Shown: positions 1 through 8,746, counted from the stretch's first letter. The stretch is DNA of 64,000 bases from Microbacterium hominis NBRC 15708 (GCF_001592125.1 NZ_BCWI01000002.1:1-64000); one strand, 5' to 3'. Made by a program: numbers and translations. The notes: generated from the sequence alone by a model not told the origin.

Positions 1-63
1 CCGCCACCCTGCGGCGATGTCAACCCCCGCGCACCCGCCCCCGGCGCGTGCGAGGCTGGGGCC

Positions 64-861
64 ATGCAGAGGACCGTCACCGCACACATCGAGCTGAGCG
101 TCACCGAGCCCGCCGACCTCGTGTTCGCGGTCGCCGTGTCCGCGGCGTACGCCCCGGCATCCGAGGCGCTGAGCGTCAGCGTCGACGGCGCCCCCGTGCC
201 GGTGCGGGAGCTCGCCGACGCGCACGGCGGACGCCTGCACCGCGTGCACGCCCCGACCGGAACGCTCCGGCTCGACTACGGGGCGACGATCGACGGCACG
301 GCCGCGCCGCTGACCGCCGACGAGACCGAGCTGCTGGTCTACGGCCGCCCCAGCCGCTACGCCGAGTCCGACGCGCTCGCGCCCACCGCGGGGGCGGAGT
401 TCGCCGGCATCGACGACGCCGCCGCGCTGCTGCTCGCGGTGTCGTCGTGGGTGGGCACGGAGTTGTCGTACGTGAGCGGGTCGAGCCTGCCCACCGACGG
501 CGCCACCCGCACGCTGCTCGCCCGCCAGGGCGTGTGCCGCGACTACAGCCACCTGTGCGTCGCCCTGCTGCGCGCCCGCGGCATCCCCGCACGGCTCGTC
601 GCGGTCTACGCACCCGGTCTGGACCCCATGGACTTCCACGCGGTCACGGAGGCCTGGATCGACGGGGCGTGGCGCATCGTCGACGCCACCACCCTGGCGC
701 CGCGGGACACGCTCGTGCGCATCGCGACGGGGCGGGATGCCGCCGACACGGCGTTCCTCAACGTGTTGAGCGGCCGCGCCGACCTCGTCGACGTGCGGGT
801 CACGGCCACCGCCGACGTCCTGCCCGGCGACGACCTCGACCGTCTCGTCCGTCTGCAGTGA
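64..861 (+). CDS. Transglutaminase-like cysteine peptidase family protein
   Basis: 265 residues with the transglutaminase core (SMART TGc type). The catalytic triad is visible: Cys in GVCRDYSHL (about residue 158), His in MDFHAV (about 188) and Asp in IVDAT (about 203). The N-terminal half (residues 1-115) is a beta-rich domain like the bacterial transglutaminase N-terminal region. There is no signal peptide, so it should be cytoplasmic; family members act as proteases or amidases more often than as crosslinkers, and the substrate is unknown. It starts at an ATG a few bases after a GC-rich leader and ends just before the tandem palindrome that precedes the marR gene. Nothing in the context ties it to a pathway. 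Confidence 0.8.
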   Translation: MQRTVTAHIELSVTEPADLVFAVAVSAAYAPASEALSVSVDGAPVPVRELADAHGGRLHRVHAPTGTLRLDYGATIDGTAAPLTADETELLVYGRPSRYAESDALAPTAGAEFAGIDDAAALLLAVSSWVGTELSYVSGSSLPTDGATRTLLARQGVCRDYSHLCVALLRARGIPARLVAVYAPGLDPMDFHAVTEAWIDGAWRIVDATTLAPRDTLVRIATGRDAADTAFLNVLSGRADLVDVRVTATADVLPGDDLDRLVRLQ

Positions 862-866
862 CCCCC

Positions 867-908
867 GAGTCAACCAGTTGACACGTCACCATGTCAACTG
901 GTTGACTC
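867..908. promoter_or_regulatory. Tandem palindromic MarR operator
   Basis: GAGTCAACCAGTTGAC at 867-882 is repeated as its exact reverse complement at 893-908, separated by 10 bp. Each half is itself a dyad, GTCAAC-NN-GTTGAC. The second site ends 5 bp before the ATG of the MarR gene, so a bound dimer pair would cover the promoter or start. This is the arrangement expected for autoregulation of the marR-oxidoreductase pair. Confidence 0.8.
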
Positions 909-913
909 GCAGT

Positions 914-1366
914 ATGGCCGACCGCATCACCGTCACCCTCCACGAGCTCGTGGGCGAGCTCGACCTGTTCGCGGACGCCTGGCTGCGCGAGCGGCACGGG
1001 GTGAGCTTCAACCTCTTCGAGGTGCTCGCCACCCTCGCCGAGCGCGCCCCCATCGACATCACGGGCCTCGCCCACTGCCTGCGGGTGACGAAGGCCGCCG
1101 TCAGCAAGCGCGTGCCCGCACTCGTCGCCGACGGCTGGATCACGGCCACGCCCGGCGACGGCCGGCGCGTCGTGCTCGCCCTCACCGCCCGTGGGGCGGA
1201 GCTGGTGCGCGTCGCGGGCGGAGAGCTGGAGGCGGCGTTCACCGAGATGCTCGCCGACCCCCGTCTCGACCCCGCGCACTCCCCCGCCGGCATCGAGCCC
1301 GCCGGCCTCAACGCCCACCTCAGCATCCTCACCGAGATCGTCATCGCGAAAGGTCGCACCACATGA
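914..1366 (+). CDS. MarR-family transcriptional regulator
   Basis: 150 residues with a MarR winged-helix fold. The recognition region reads HCLRVTKAAVSKRVPALVADGWI, followed by the wing GDGRRVVLALTARGAEL. I chose ATG 914 over the TTG at 878 because the longer form would be translated through the tandem operator and adds 12 unmatched residues. Its stop overlaps the next start (ATGA, 1363-1366), so it is translationally coupled to an NAD(P)H oxidoreductase. MarR proteins paired with such reductases typically respond to quinones, electrophiles or phenolics; the ligand here is unknown. It is probably a self-repressor through 867-908. Confidence 0.85.
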   Translation: MADRITVTLHELVGELDLFADAWLRERHGVSFNLFEVLATLAERAPIDITGLAHCLRVTKAAVSKRVPALVADGWITATPGDGRRVVLALTARGAELVRVAGGELEAAFTEMLADPRLDPAHSPAGIEPAGLNAHLSILTEIVIAKGRTT

Positions 1367-2052
1367 ACCGCCGTGTGCTCGTCATCGTCGGCACTCCCCT
1401 GCCCGACACCCTCACCCACGCCCTCGCCGGCTCCTACGTCGACGCGGCGCGCGCCGCGGGCGCCGAGGTCCGCGTCATCGACCTCGCACACGATCCCATC
1501 CCCGACCACCCGCGCTCGCGCGACCAGCTGCGCGCCCCGCGCGCCGACCGCCCCGACGACCTGCCGCTGGACGCGGACGTCGCCCGTTACCTCGACGACG
1601 TGTTCTGGGCGGACCACCTCGTGATCTTCCACCCGCAGTGGTGGGGAACGACCCCCGCGGCGCTGAAGGCCTTCATCGACCGGGTCTTCCTCTCCGGCGC
1701 GACCTTCCGCTATCGCGAGCGCTCGGCGCTGTCCGAGCGCCTCCTCGCGGGGAGGACCGCGCGCATCGTCATGACGATGGACTCGCCGCGCTTCTGGAAC
1801 CGGCTGGTGTACCGCGGGGCCGCGGAGGCCTCCCTGACGCGCGCGACGCTCGGGTACTGCGGCGTGCGCACCGTCGGCATCTCCCGCTTCACCCCCGTCC
1901 GCTTCAGCGACGACACGGCACGGCGCGGCTGGATCGACCGTGTCGCCGACCACGGGCGGACCGACGCCGCGTCGCGCCGGCGGGCACCGCGCGCGGCGAC
2001 CGCGGGCGTCGCTGCGGCGGATGCCGAACTCGCCAACTCGTCGCAGACGTGA
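1363..2052 (+). CDS. Flavodoxin-fold NAD(P)H-dependent oxidoreductase
   Basis: 229 residues of the NAD(P)H dehydrogenase (quinone)/YwrO-KefF-like family. The N-terminal strand RVLVIVGTPLPDTLTHALA is the FMN phosphate region, and the FHPQWWGTTPAALKAFIDRVF segment is the family hallmark around residues 84-106. The expected role is FMN-dependent two-electron reduction of quinones or related electrophiles in the cytosol. It overlaps the MarR gene by 4 bp and should be repressed by it. The last 40 residues, Ala/Arg-rich, look like a non-conserved tail. Substrate not deducible. Confidence 0.8.
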   Translation: MNRRVLVIVGTPLPDTLTHALAGSYVDAARAAGAEVRVIDLAHDPIPDHPRSRDQLRAPRADRPDDLPLDADVARYLDDVFWADHLVIFHPQWWGTTPAALKAFIDRVFLSGATFRYRERSALSERLLAGRTARIVMTMDSPRFWNRLVYRGAAEASLTRATLGYCGVRTVGISRFTPVRFSDDTARRGWIDRVADHGRTDAASRRRAPRAATAGVAAADAELANSSQT

Positions 2053-2064
2053 CACGCTGACGGG

Positions 2065-2508
2065 ATGAAGGCCTGGATCGTCCGGTTCGCGTCGCTGTAC
2101 GCGTTCAACCTCGTCGTGCTGCTGCTGATCGGCCTGCTGACCCCCGCGCGCGTCGGCGTCGCCGCGATCTGGGCCTCGGTCGTGCTCTCCCTCGCCGAGA
2201 TCATCGTCAAGCCGATCGCCGAGAAGGGGTTCCGTTCGGCGGCCGCACGGTCGGCCTCCGAACGCACCCGCGCGGGCGAGGCCCTCGTCCAGGGCGCGAT
2301 CGTGCTGGCGGTCGCGGCCATCGTCTGGGTCATCACCCTCCTGCTGACCCGGGTCAACGCCGGCGGAAGCTGGTTCTGGGCCGCCGTGCTGCCGCCGATC
2401 ATCATCGCGATCGGCTGGCTGGTGTACGCGAAGATCGACGAGAGGATCGAGGCGCGCGCCGGCCGGTACTACGACCGCGCCGCCGAACGCCTCGGTCGCA
2501 AAGAGTGA
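2065..2508 (+). CDS. Small multi-spanning membrane protein, unknown function
   Basis: 147 residues with about four hydrophobic segments (residues 6-27, 30-50, 78-97, 106-125) and a charged C-terminal tail (AKIDERIEARAGRYYDRAAERLG). It starts 12 bp after the oxidoreductase stop, so it may be the third gene of the marR operon, although a weak -10-like GACACGCTGAC also precedes it. I recognise no family. It resembles small phage-holin-superfamily-like or DUF membrane proteins of Microbacteriaceae only in size and topology. Confidence 0.65.
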   Translation: MKAWIVRFASLYAFNLVVLLLIGLLTPARVGVAAIWASVVLSLAEIIVKPIAEKGFRSAAARSASERTRAGEALVQGAIVLAVAAIVWVITLLLTRVNAGGSWFWAAVLPPIIIAIGWLVYAKIDERIEARAGRYYDRAAERLGRKE

Positions 2509-2625
2509 AGACCTCGTAACAAAGCGTCGCCCGACGCCGCCCCCGCACGCGGGTCCGGCGAAGATGGAGGTCGCGGCATCCGCGCACAGCATCCCGCGTG
2601 CCGCCCATCCCACCCGGAGGTCTCC

Positions 2626-3480
2626 ATGACGCGTCCCATCCTGCGCACCGCCCTCGCCGCCACCGCGGCGGCCCTCGCCCTCGTCCTCGCCGGCTGCGCC
2701 GGCGGCACGGGCGGCACCGCTTCGGGCTCGGCGGACGCGGATGCCGGCTACATCACGCCCGGCAAGCTCACCGTCGCCACGGGCGAGACGGCGTACGAGC
2801 CCTACGTGTACGACGACGACCCCGCCTCGGGCAAGGGCTTCGAGGCCGCCGTCGCCTACGCCGTGGCGGAGCAGCTCGGCTTCGCCAAGGAGGACGTCGT
2901 GTGGGTGCGCACCTCGTTCGAGTCGGCCATCGCCCCGGGGCCGAAGAACTTCGACATCAACATCCAGCAGTACACGATCACCGACGAGCGCAAGCAGGCG
3001 GTCGACTTCTCCACGCCGTACTACGAGGCCAGCCAGTCGGTCGTGGCGCTCAAGGGCGGGAAGGCGCAGGGGATCACCGACATCGCGGGCCTCAAGGCGC
3101 TCGCAATCGGCGCGATGACCGGCTCGACGAGCGCCGCCACCCTCGAGAAGGCGATCGCCCCGGCCACGGCGCCCTCGCTCTACAACTCCAACGAGGATGC
3201 GGTGGCCGCCCTCAAGGCGGGGCAGATCGACGCGATCGTCCTGGACACCCCCACGGCCTACGTCGCCGTCAACGCGCCCTACATCGAGAACTCGTTCGTC
3301 GTGGGCGAGCTGCCCGCCGCCGGCATCCCCGACCAGTGGGGACTGCTGCTGGCCAAGGACTCGCCGCTCACCGCGAAGGTGAGCGCGGCCGTCGACACGC
3401 TGCGTGAGAACGGCACCCTCGACGAGCTGAAGAAGACGTGGCTGTCGGTGCTGACCGAGGGTGTGCCCCAGCTGCAGTGA
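2626..3480 (+). CDS. Amino-acid ABC transporter substrate-binding lipoprotein
   Basis: 284 residues. A lipoprotein signal peptide with lipobox LVLAGC (Cys about residue 25) precedes a family 3 (PBP type 2) solute-binding domain: GKLTVATGETAYEPYVYDD, DFSTPYYEASQSVVALKG, DAIVLDTPTAYV. It binds a polar or charged amino acid or similar small solute outside the membrane and delivers it to the permease encoded 22 bp downstream. A good Shine-Dalgarno (GGAGGT) lies just upstream of the ATG. It is the first gene of a three-gene importer cassette. Ligand not predictable by eye. Confidence 0.88.
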   Translation: MTRPILRTALAATAAALALVLAGCAGGTGGTASGSADADAGYITPGKLTVATGETAYEPYVYDDDPASGKGFEAAVAYAVAEQLGFAKEDVVWVRTSFESAIAPGPKNFDINIQQYTITDERKQAVDFSTPYYEASQSVVALKGGKAQGITDIAGLKALAIGAMTGSTSAATLEKAIAPATAPSLYNSNEDAVAALKAGQIDAIVLDTPTAYVAVNAPYIENSFVVGELPAAGIPDQWGLLLAKDSPLTAKVSAAVDTLRENGTLDELKKTWLSVLTEGVPQLQ

Positions 3481-3490
3481 CCGGCTCGGG

Positions 3491-3496
3491 TAACGT
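3491..3496 (+). promoter_or_regulatory. Possible -10 for leaderless permease transcript
   Basis: TAACGT ends 6 bp before the GTG start of the permease, and no Shine-Dalgarno lies in between. This is the spacing expected for an internal promoter giving a leaderless mRNA, inside an otherwise operonic cassette. Confidence 0.4.
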
Positions 3497-3502
3497 CGCT
3501 CT

Positions 3503-4360
3503 GTGACCAGTCACTCGACCACCCGCGCGCCGAGCGCGCTCGAGCTCGAGCGGCGCGCGTTCCGACGCGGCCGCGAGCGCCGGTCGGTGCTCGTCGCGGT
3601 CGCCTCGAGCCTCGTGTTCGCCGCGATCGTCTGGGCCACCGTCATCAACACGCCCGGCTGGGCGAGCGTGCAGCGGGCGTTCTTCGATCCGCAGATCGCC
3701 CTGCAGTCGTTGCCCAAGATCTGGGACGGGTTCCTCATCAACCTGCAGGTGCTCGGCATCTCGCTGGTCACGGTGTCGGCGGTGGCGCTGGTCATCGCCG
3801 TGCTGCGCACCGTCCGCGGCCCGGTGTTCTTCCCGCTGCGCGTGCTGGCCGCCGGGTACACCGACCTGTTCCGCGGGCTGCCGTTCATCATCGTGCTCTA
3901 CCTCATCGGCTTCGGCGTGCCGACCATCATGAACACGCGGATCCCGGTGGTCGTGCTCGGCGTCGTCGCGGTCACGCTCACCTACTCGTCGTACGTCGCC
4001 GAGGTGCTGCGCGCCGGCATCGAGGCCGTCCACCCCTCGCAGCGCCTCGCGGCGCGGGCACTCGGGCTCGGCTACGTGCAGACCCTCCGCCGTGTCGTGC
4101 TCCCCCAGGCGGTGCGCAAGGTCACCCCGGCGCTGATGAACGACTTCATCTCCATGCAGAAGGACGTGGGCCTCATCTCCATCCTCGGGGCGATCGACGC
4201 CATCGCCGCCGCCCGGTCGGCGGCATCGCTGAGCTACAACTTCACGCCGTACGTCGTCGCCGGCATCCTGTTCATCCTGCTGGCGATCCCGACGATCCGT
4301 CTCACCGACTGGTACACGGCGCGGCTGCGCGAGCGCGAGCAGCAGGGATCGATCCTGTGA
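3503..4360 (+). CDS. Amino-acid ABC transporter permease
   Basis: 285 residues of the HisM/GlnP class. Membrane segments lie near residues 30-50, 73-97, 107-135, 145-165 and 240-265. The EAA loop that docks the ATPase reads YVAEVLRAGIEAVHPSQRLAARALGL (about 162-187). The start is GTG 3503. Its stop overlaps the GTG start of the ATPase gene (GTGA), giving translational coupling. The N-terminus carries an extra Arg-rich cytoplasmic stretch of about 25 residues before TM1. Confidence 0.88.
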   Translation: MTSHSTTRAPSALELERRAFRRGRERRSVLVAVASSLVFAAIVWATVINTPGWASVQRAFFDPQIALQSLPKIWDGFLINLQVLGISLVTVSAVALVIAVLRTVRGPVFFPLRVLAAGYTDLFRGLPFIIVLYLIGFGVPTIMNTRIPVVVLGVVAVTLTYSSYVAEVLRAGIEAVHPSQRLAARALGLGYVQTLRRVVLPQAVRKVTPALMNDFISMQKDVGLISILGAIDAIAAARSAASLSYNFTPYVVAGILFILLAIPTIRLTDWYTARLREREQQGSIL

Positions 4361-5115
4361 CCGGCCCCGCCGACCGCCCCGGCGCGCCCGTGCTGCGCGC
4401 CGACGACCTGTGGAAGTCGTTCGGCGACCGCGACGTGCTGCGCGGCGTCTCGGTGTCGCTGTCGGCGCACGAGGTGGTCGCCCTCATCGGCGCCTCGGGG
4501 TCGGGAAAGTCCACGCTGCTGCGCTGCCTGGGCCTGCTCGAGCCCATCGACGACGGACGCATCTGGCTGGGCGCGCAGGACATCTCCGACCCGCGCGTCG
4601 ACGGCAACCGCGTGCGGGCGCGACTGGGCGCCGTGTTCCAGAGCTACAACCTCTTCCCGCACCTGTCCGTGCTCGACAACGTGACCCTCGCGTCGCGCGT
4701 CGTGCACCGGATGCCGCGGGCGCAGGCCGAGGACCGCGCGCGCGACCTCCTCGCCCGCGTCGGCCTCGCCGACTTCGCGAAGGCCCACCCCGACCGCCTC
4801 TCCGGCGGCCAGCAGCAGCGCGCCGCCATCGTGCGCGCCATCGCGACCGATCCCGAGGTGCTCCTGCTCGACGAGATCACCTCGGCTCTCGATCCGGAGC
4901 TCGTCGGCGAGGTGCTCGAGCTCGTGCGCGCCCTCGCCGCAGAGGGGACGACGATCCTCATGGCGACCCACGAGATGGCCTTCGCCCGCGACGTCGCCGA
5001 CCGGGTGGTCTTCCTCGACGACGGCGTCATCGTGGAGGAGGGCGCCGCGGCATCCGTCTTCGCCGCCCCGCAGCACCCGCGCACCCGGGCGTTCCTCTCC
5101 CGCTTCTCCGGCTGA
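4357..5115 (+). CDS. Amino-acid ABC transporter ATP-binding protein
   Basis: 252 residues of the GlnQ/HisP type. Walker A GASGSGKST (about 45-53), Q-loop VFQSYNLF, signature LSGGQQQR, Walker B LLLDEITSALD and the H-loop TH in MATHEMAFARD are all intact, so this should be an active ATPase. It starts with GTG overlapping the permease stop and completes a binding protein, permease and ATPase set. With only one permease gene, the channel is presumably a homodimer. Confidence 0.9.
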   Translation: MTGPADRPGAPVLRADDLWKSFGDRDVLRGVSVSLSAHEVVALIGASGSGKSTLLRCLGLLEPIDDGRIWLGAQDISDPRVDGNRVRARLGAVFQSYNLFPHLSVLDNVTLASRVVHRMPRAQAEDRARDLLARVGLADFAKAHPDRLSGGQQQRAAIVRAIATDPEVLLLDEITSALDPELVGEVLELVRALAAEGTTILMATHEMAFARDVADRVVFLDDGVIVEEGAAASVFAAPQHPRTRAFLSRFSG

Positions 5116-5152
5116 GCGGCGGGCGACCCCCCTCGGCCGCGTCAGGGTCGCC

Positions 5153-5827
5153 TCAGCGGGATGCCGCGGCGGCCCGGGCGGCGCGGATCAGCTGCGTCGA
5201 GTGGTCGAGGTGGGCGCGGACGGCCGCGCCGCCGCCCCGGCGGATCTCGTCGACGTACGCGCGGTGCTCAGCGGCCAGCGCGCCGGCACCGTAGTGCGGA
5301 CGCACGTGCGTGAGCAGGAGGAGCACCTCGGACTCGAGCGCGGCGTGGGCCTGCACGATCCGCGGGCTTCCCGACGCCGCGACGACGGCCCGATGCACGG
5401 CGGCGTGGGCGCGGATCGTCGCGGGCCAGTCGGCGCGCGCCTCGGCGTCCGCGAGCTCGTCGATGGCGGCGTCGATCGGCGCGCGCACCTCCGCCGGCCA
5501 CCGCGCGCCGTGGGTGGCGGAGACCATCCGCACCGCCTCGGACTCCAGGGCCGCCCGCAGCTGCTGCAGCCCGACGAGCTCGTCGTCGTCGAGCGCCGAG
5601 ACCCGTGCCCCCGCGTAGGGGACGATCTGCACGAGCCGCTCCGCGCCGAGGGTCGCCAGCGCCGCCCGCACGGTGTGACGCGACACGTCGTGGGCGCGGG
5701 CGATCTCCTCTTCGCGCAGCGGCGATCCGGGCGCCGCCGCGCCCGAGAGGATCTCCGCGCGCAGGGCGTCGGCCAGCCGTGTGTCGGCGGTCGGACGCGA
5801 CGCCGGCTCACGCCGCCGCGGAGACAC
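5153..5827 (-). CDS. GntR-family (FCD subfamily) transcriptional regulator
   Basis: 224 residues. The N-terminal GntR winged helix (LADALRAEILSGAAAPGSPLREEEIARAHDVSRHTVRAALATL) is followed by an all-helical FCD ligand domain from about residue 90. It starts with GTG and overlaps the end of the upstream EamA transporter gene by 20 bp, so both are read from one promoter at about 6.77 kb. A canonical FCD-type operator lies there, pointing to local control of the exporter and itself. The effector is probably a small carboxylate or amino-acid-like metabolite, as is usual for FCD, but this is unproven. Confidence 0.85.
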   Translation of the reverse strand: MSPRRREPASRPTADTRLADALRAEILSGAAAPGSPLREEEIARAHDVSRHTVRAALATLGAERLVQIVPYAGARVSALDDDELVGLQQLRAALESEAVRMVSATHGARWPAEVRAPIDAAIDELADAEARADWPATIRAHAAVHRAVVAASGSPRIVQAHAALESEVLLLLTHVRPHYGAGALAAEHRAYVDEIRRGGGAAVRAHLDHSTQLIRAARAAAASR

Positions 5828-6758
5828 GCGACCCCCGTTCGCGCACGGGAACGGCGACGATCGCCAGGCCCACGGCGATGACGACGAGCCCGGCGATCGA
5901 CGCCGGTGCCAGCTGCTCGTGGAGCACGAGGAGCCCCAGCACCGTCGCGCCGAGCGGCTCGGCGAGGGTCAGGGTCGACACCGTGGCCGGGCTGAGCCGG
6001 CGAAGGCCCGCGCCGAACAGCAGGTAGGCGACGGTGACCGTGACCACGCCGAGCCAGAGCGCCAGGGCGATCCCGGCGCTGGTCGCAAGCCACGCGGTCG
6101 CCGTCGACAGCAGCACGGGCAGGCTGAGCACGGCGGCGGAGCCGAAGACGGCGCCCATCGCGGCCGGCGCCGTCCAGCCGCGATCGAGCAGCAGCTTGCT
6201 CGCGATCGCGTACAGCGCATAGGAGGCCCCCGCCCCCACGGAGGCCGCGACCCCGACGGGCGTGATAGCGGCGACGCCCGTCGCCCCGCCCGAGAACATC
6301 CCCGAGACCAGCACGAGACCGAGCACGGCGACGGTCGTCGCGATCAGCCAGCGGATGCCGGGGCGTCGACGACGCACGAGCGCGTCGAGCACGCCTGTGA
6401 CGACGGGCGCCGACCCCAGGGCCACGACCGTGCCGACGGCGACGCCGTTGAGCCCGGTGCCGGTGAAGAACGTGGGCTGGTAGGCCAGCACGCCGGCCGC
6501 GCCCACGAGCACGATGACGATGCTCGGCATCCGCCTCCCCGTGCCGGACGGGGCGAGACCGGCGGGCGGCGCGTCGGCGCGGAACCGCCGGCGCCGGGCG
6601 AGGGCGATCAGGCCGAGCAGCCCGCCGCCGATGAGCACGCGCGCCGCGCCGATCGAGACGGCGTCGGCATCCACGTCGGCGAGGGCGCGGGCGGTGCCGG
6701 TCGTCGCGAAGCAGAGCGCGGCCACGAGGACGGCGACGACCGAGAGCGAGCGGGACAT
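5808..6758 (-). CDS. EamA/DMT-superfamily transporter
   Basis: 316 residues with ten predicted TM helices arranged as two EamA repeats. The first begins LSVVAVLVAALCFATTGTARAL and the second begins VAASVGAGASYALYAIASKLL. Such drug/metabolite transporters export amino acids or other metabolites or take up small solutes; the substrate is unknown. The ATG lies just downstream of the GntR-type operator at 6766-6778, and the GntR gene follows with overlapping ends, so this is a regulator-plus-exporter pair. Confidence 0.88.
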   Translation of the reverse strand: MSRSLSVVAVLVAALCFATTGTARALADVDADAVSIGAARVLIGGGLLGLIALARRRRFRADAPPAGLAPSGTGRRMPSIVIVLVGAAGVLAYQPTFFTGTGLNGVAVGTVVALGSAPVVTGVLDALVRRRRPGIRWLIATTVAVLGLVLVSGMFSGGATGVAAITPVGVAASVGAGASYALYAIASKLLLDRGWTAPAAMGAVFGSAAVLSLPVLLSTATAWLATSAGIALALWLGVVTVTVAYLLFGAGLRRLSPATVSTLTLAEPLGATVLGLLVLHEQLAPASIAGLVVIAVGLAIVAVPVRERGSRVSAAA

Positions 6759-6765
6759 GGGGCAT

Positions 6766-6778
6766 ATTGTTACACAAT
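6766..6778. promoter_or_regulatory. GntR/FCD-type operator
   Basis: ATTGT-TAC-ACAAT is a dyad that contains the FCD/FadR-type consensus TNGTNNNACNA (TTGTTACACAA). It lies 7 bp upstream of the EamA ATG and is one of the few AT-rich spots here, so it probably overlaps the promoter of the EamA-GntR operon and mediates autoregulation. Confidence 0.65.
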
Positions 6779-6909
6779 CTTGTGCCTGGTGAAGCGAGGG
6801 GAAACCGACCAGGCGCGGCGCACGCTCACCGCCGACGCATAGGCACGCGACCTACGCTGGCCGCACGCCTCCCCTCGATGCCCTTCTCACCACTTGGCGC
6901 GCCGACCCC

Positions 6910-7752
6910 GTGACGATCGCGGTGCTGGTCGGCGCGGCGCTGGTCTACGCCCTCGGGATGCGCCGCGCGGCGCGGCGCGGCGTCGCCTGGCCCGCCCACC
7001 GTGCCGTGCTCTTCTTCACGCTCGGCCTGGGCTCGTACGCCGTCATCGAGCTCGGCTTCCTCGGCACGTGGTCGGCCGAGCTCCGCTGGGCGTTCGTCGC
7101 GCGCATCGCGCTGCTGCTGATGGCCGTGCCGGGGCTCGTCTCGCTGGGCCGGCCGCTCGATCTGCTGCGCGCCGGGCTCTCCGCCGACGGACGCCGACGC
7201 CTGGATGCGATCCTCGACGGCCGCGTGTTCCGCGTGCTCGGCAACGCGATGTTCGCGACGCTGTTCGTCGCGGTCGTGTTCTGCGTCTTCCTCACCCCGC
7301 TCGCCGGCATCCTGCGCACCTCGCCGGTGATCGGCGAGGCGATCGGCGTCGTCGCCCTCGTCATCGGGCTGCTGCTGGTGGTGCCGCTCATGGCGCTCAC
7401 CGGCATCCACACCAGCACCTTCCTGGCGGTCGAGTTCCTCCTGGCCTTCGTCGAGCTCGTGATCGACTCGATCCCCGGCATCCTGCTGCGCCTCAACGAC
7501 ACCGTCGTCGACGGCGTCGCGGCCGCCACCGGCGCGGGCTGGTGGCCGAACCCGCTGCACGACCAGCATCTCGCCGGCGACCTCCTGTGGTTCATCGCCG
7601 AGGTCGCCGACGTGCCGATCCTCATCATCCTGCTCGTGCGCTGGGGGCGCCGCGACCGCGTCGAGGCGGCCGGCTTCGACGCCCTCACCGACGAGGAGCA
7701 CGACGCGCTCGTGCAGGCGCACCTGCGCGGAGACCGCACGGCCGACGCCTGA
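6910..7752 (+). CDS. CtaG-like (caa3-type oxidase assembly) membrane protein
   Basis: 280 residues with about seven TM helices and a charged C-terminus. The ordering, plus the late motif NPLHDQHLAGDLLWFIAEVA (about 213-232), resembles the DQQLAG-type signature of the caa3_CtaG family, which assists copper insertion or assembly of cytochrome oxidase. The annotated GTG start may be too late. In-frame codons before it (…LDALLTTWRADP) also look coding, but they lack an ATG, GTG or TTG start, so I kept 6910. It is transcribed alone and convergent with folD. Family call moderate. Confidence 0.65.
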   Translation: MTIAVLVGAALVYALGMRRAARRGVAWPAHRAVLFFTLGLGSYAVIELGFLGTWSAELRWAFVARIALLLMAVPGLVSLGRPLDLLRAGLSADGRRRLDAILDGRVFRVLGNAMFATLFVAVVFCVFLTPLAGILRTSPVIGEAIGVVALVIGLLLVVPLMALTGIHTSTFLAVEFLLAFVELVIDSIPGILLRLNDTVVDGVAAATGAGWWPNPLHDQHLAGDLLWFIAEVADVPILIILLVRWGRRDRVEAAGFDALTDEEHDALVQAHLRGDRTADA

Positions 7753-7788
7753 CCGTCGCGCCGGGCGTTGCGGCCGGAGCCCGCTCGC

Positions 7789-8673
7789 TCAGGCCGAGAC
7801 GGCGCGCTCCGCGGCCTCGACGACGTTCGTCATGAGCAGCGCCACGGTCATCGGACCCACCCCGCCGGGGTTCGGCGAGAGCCAGCCCGCGACGTCCTCG
7901 ACGCCCGGGGCGATGTCGCCGTAGACCTTCGCCTTGCCGGTCTCGGGGTCGCTCTCGCGGGTGACGCCGACGTCGAGCACGGCGGCACCGGGCTTCACGT
8001 CCTCCGGGCGCACGAGGTGCTTGACCCCCGCGGCGCCGACGATCACGTCGGCCTGTCGCAGGTAGGAGGGCAGGTCGCGGGTTCCCGTGTGGGTGAGCGT
8101 GACCGTCGCGTTGACCGCGCGCCGCGTGAGCAGCAGCCCGATCGAGCGGCCGATGGTGACGCCACGGCCGACGACCACGACGTGCGTGCCGGCGAGGGCG
8201 AACCCGTTGCGCTCCAGCAGCTCGATCACCGCGCGCGGCGTGCACGGCAGCGGCGAGGTGATCTCGTCGTTGACGTTGAGCACGAGCTTGCCGAGGTTGG
8301 TCGGGTGCAGGCCGTCGGCATCCTTCGCGGGGTCGATCCGCTCGAGGATGCGATCGGTGTCGAGGTGTCGCGGCAGCGGGAGCTGGACGATGTAGCCGTG
8401 GCAGGTCGGGTCGGCGTTGAGGCGGTCGATCTCGGCTTCGACCTCCTCCTGCGTGGCCTCGGCGGGCAGCTCGACCTGGATCGAGTTCATGCCGATCGCC
8501 TCGGACTCACGGTGCTTCATCCCCACGTACAGCTGGGATGCCGGGTCGGCGCCGACGAGCACCGTCGCGATGCCGGGGGTCACGCCCAGCGCCTTCAGCT
8601 TCGCGACCCGCTCGGCCAGCTCCGCCTTGATCGCCGCGGCGGTCGCCCGCCCGTCGAGTTTCTGTGCCGTCAT
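7789..8673 (-). CDS. folD: Bifunctional methylenetetrahydrofolate dehydrogenase / methenyltetrahydrofolate cyclohydrolase
   Basis: 294 residues. FolD interconverts 5,10-methylene-, methenyl- and 10-formyl-THF in the cytosol with NADP(H). The catalytic motif [14 protein letters not shown] includes the Lys in K-H-R near residue 56. The segment [13 protein letters not shown] and the NADP-binding [17 protein letters not shown] also fit the family. Length is normal for it. It lies 120 bp downstream of glyA in the same direction, so the pair links serine/glycine conversion to the one-carbon pool and is probably under the ZTP riboswitch ahead of glyA. Confidence 0.95.
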   Translation of the reverse strand: MTAQKLDGRATAAAIKAELAERVAKLKALGVTPGIATVLVGADPASQLYVGMKHRESEAIGMNSIQVELPAEATQEEVEAEIDRLNADPTCHGYIVQLPLPRHLDTDRILERIDPAKDADGLHPTNLGKLVLNVNDEITSPLPCTPRAVIELLERNGFALAGTHVVVVGRGVTIGRSIGLLLTRRAVNATVTLTHTGTRDLPSYLRQADVIVGAAGVKHLVRPEDVKPGAAVLDVGVTRESDPETGKAKVYGDIAPGVEDVAGWLSPNPGGVGPMTVALLMTNVVEAAERAVSA

Positions 8674-8715
8674 GTTCTCTCCTCAGAAATCGTCCCGCGA
8701 GAAACCACTCCCGCA

Positions 8716-8746
8716 CCGAGACACACGTCGGCAGACGGTGTCTCGG
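8716..8746 (-). other. Strong intercistronic hairpin between glyA and folD
   Basis: CCGAGACACACGTC (8716-8729) pairs with GACGGTGTCTCGG (8734-8746) around a GGCA loop, with one bulged base. No T-tract follows on the minus strand, so it is more likely an attenuating, processing or stability element than a full terminator. Confidence 0.55.

Noticed and set aside
1..63. Remnant of an upstream gene at the left edge
   Set aside because: No frame in these 63 bases shows recognisable protein sequence; they are treated as the leader of the transglutaminase-like gene.
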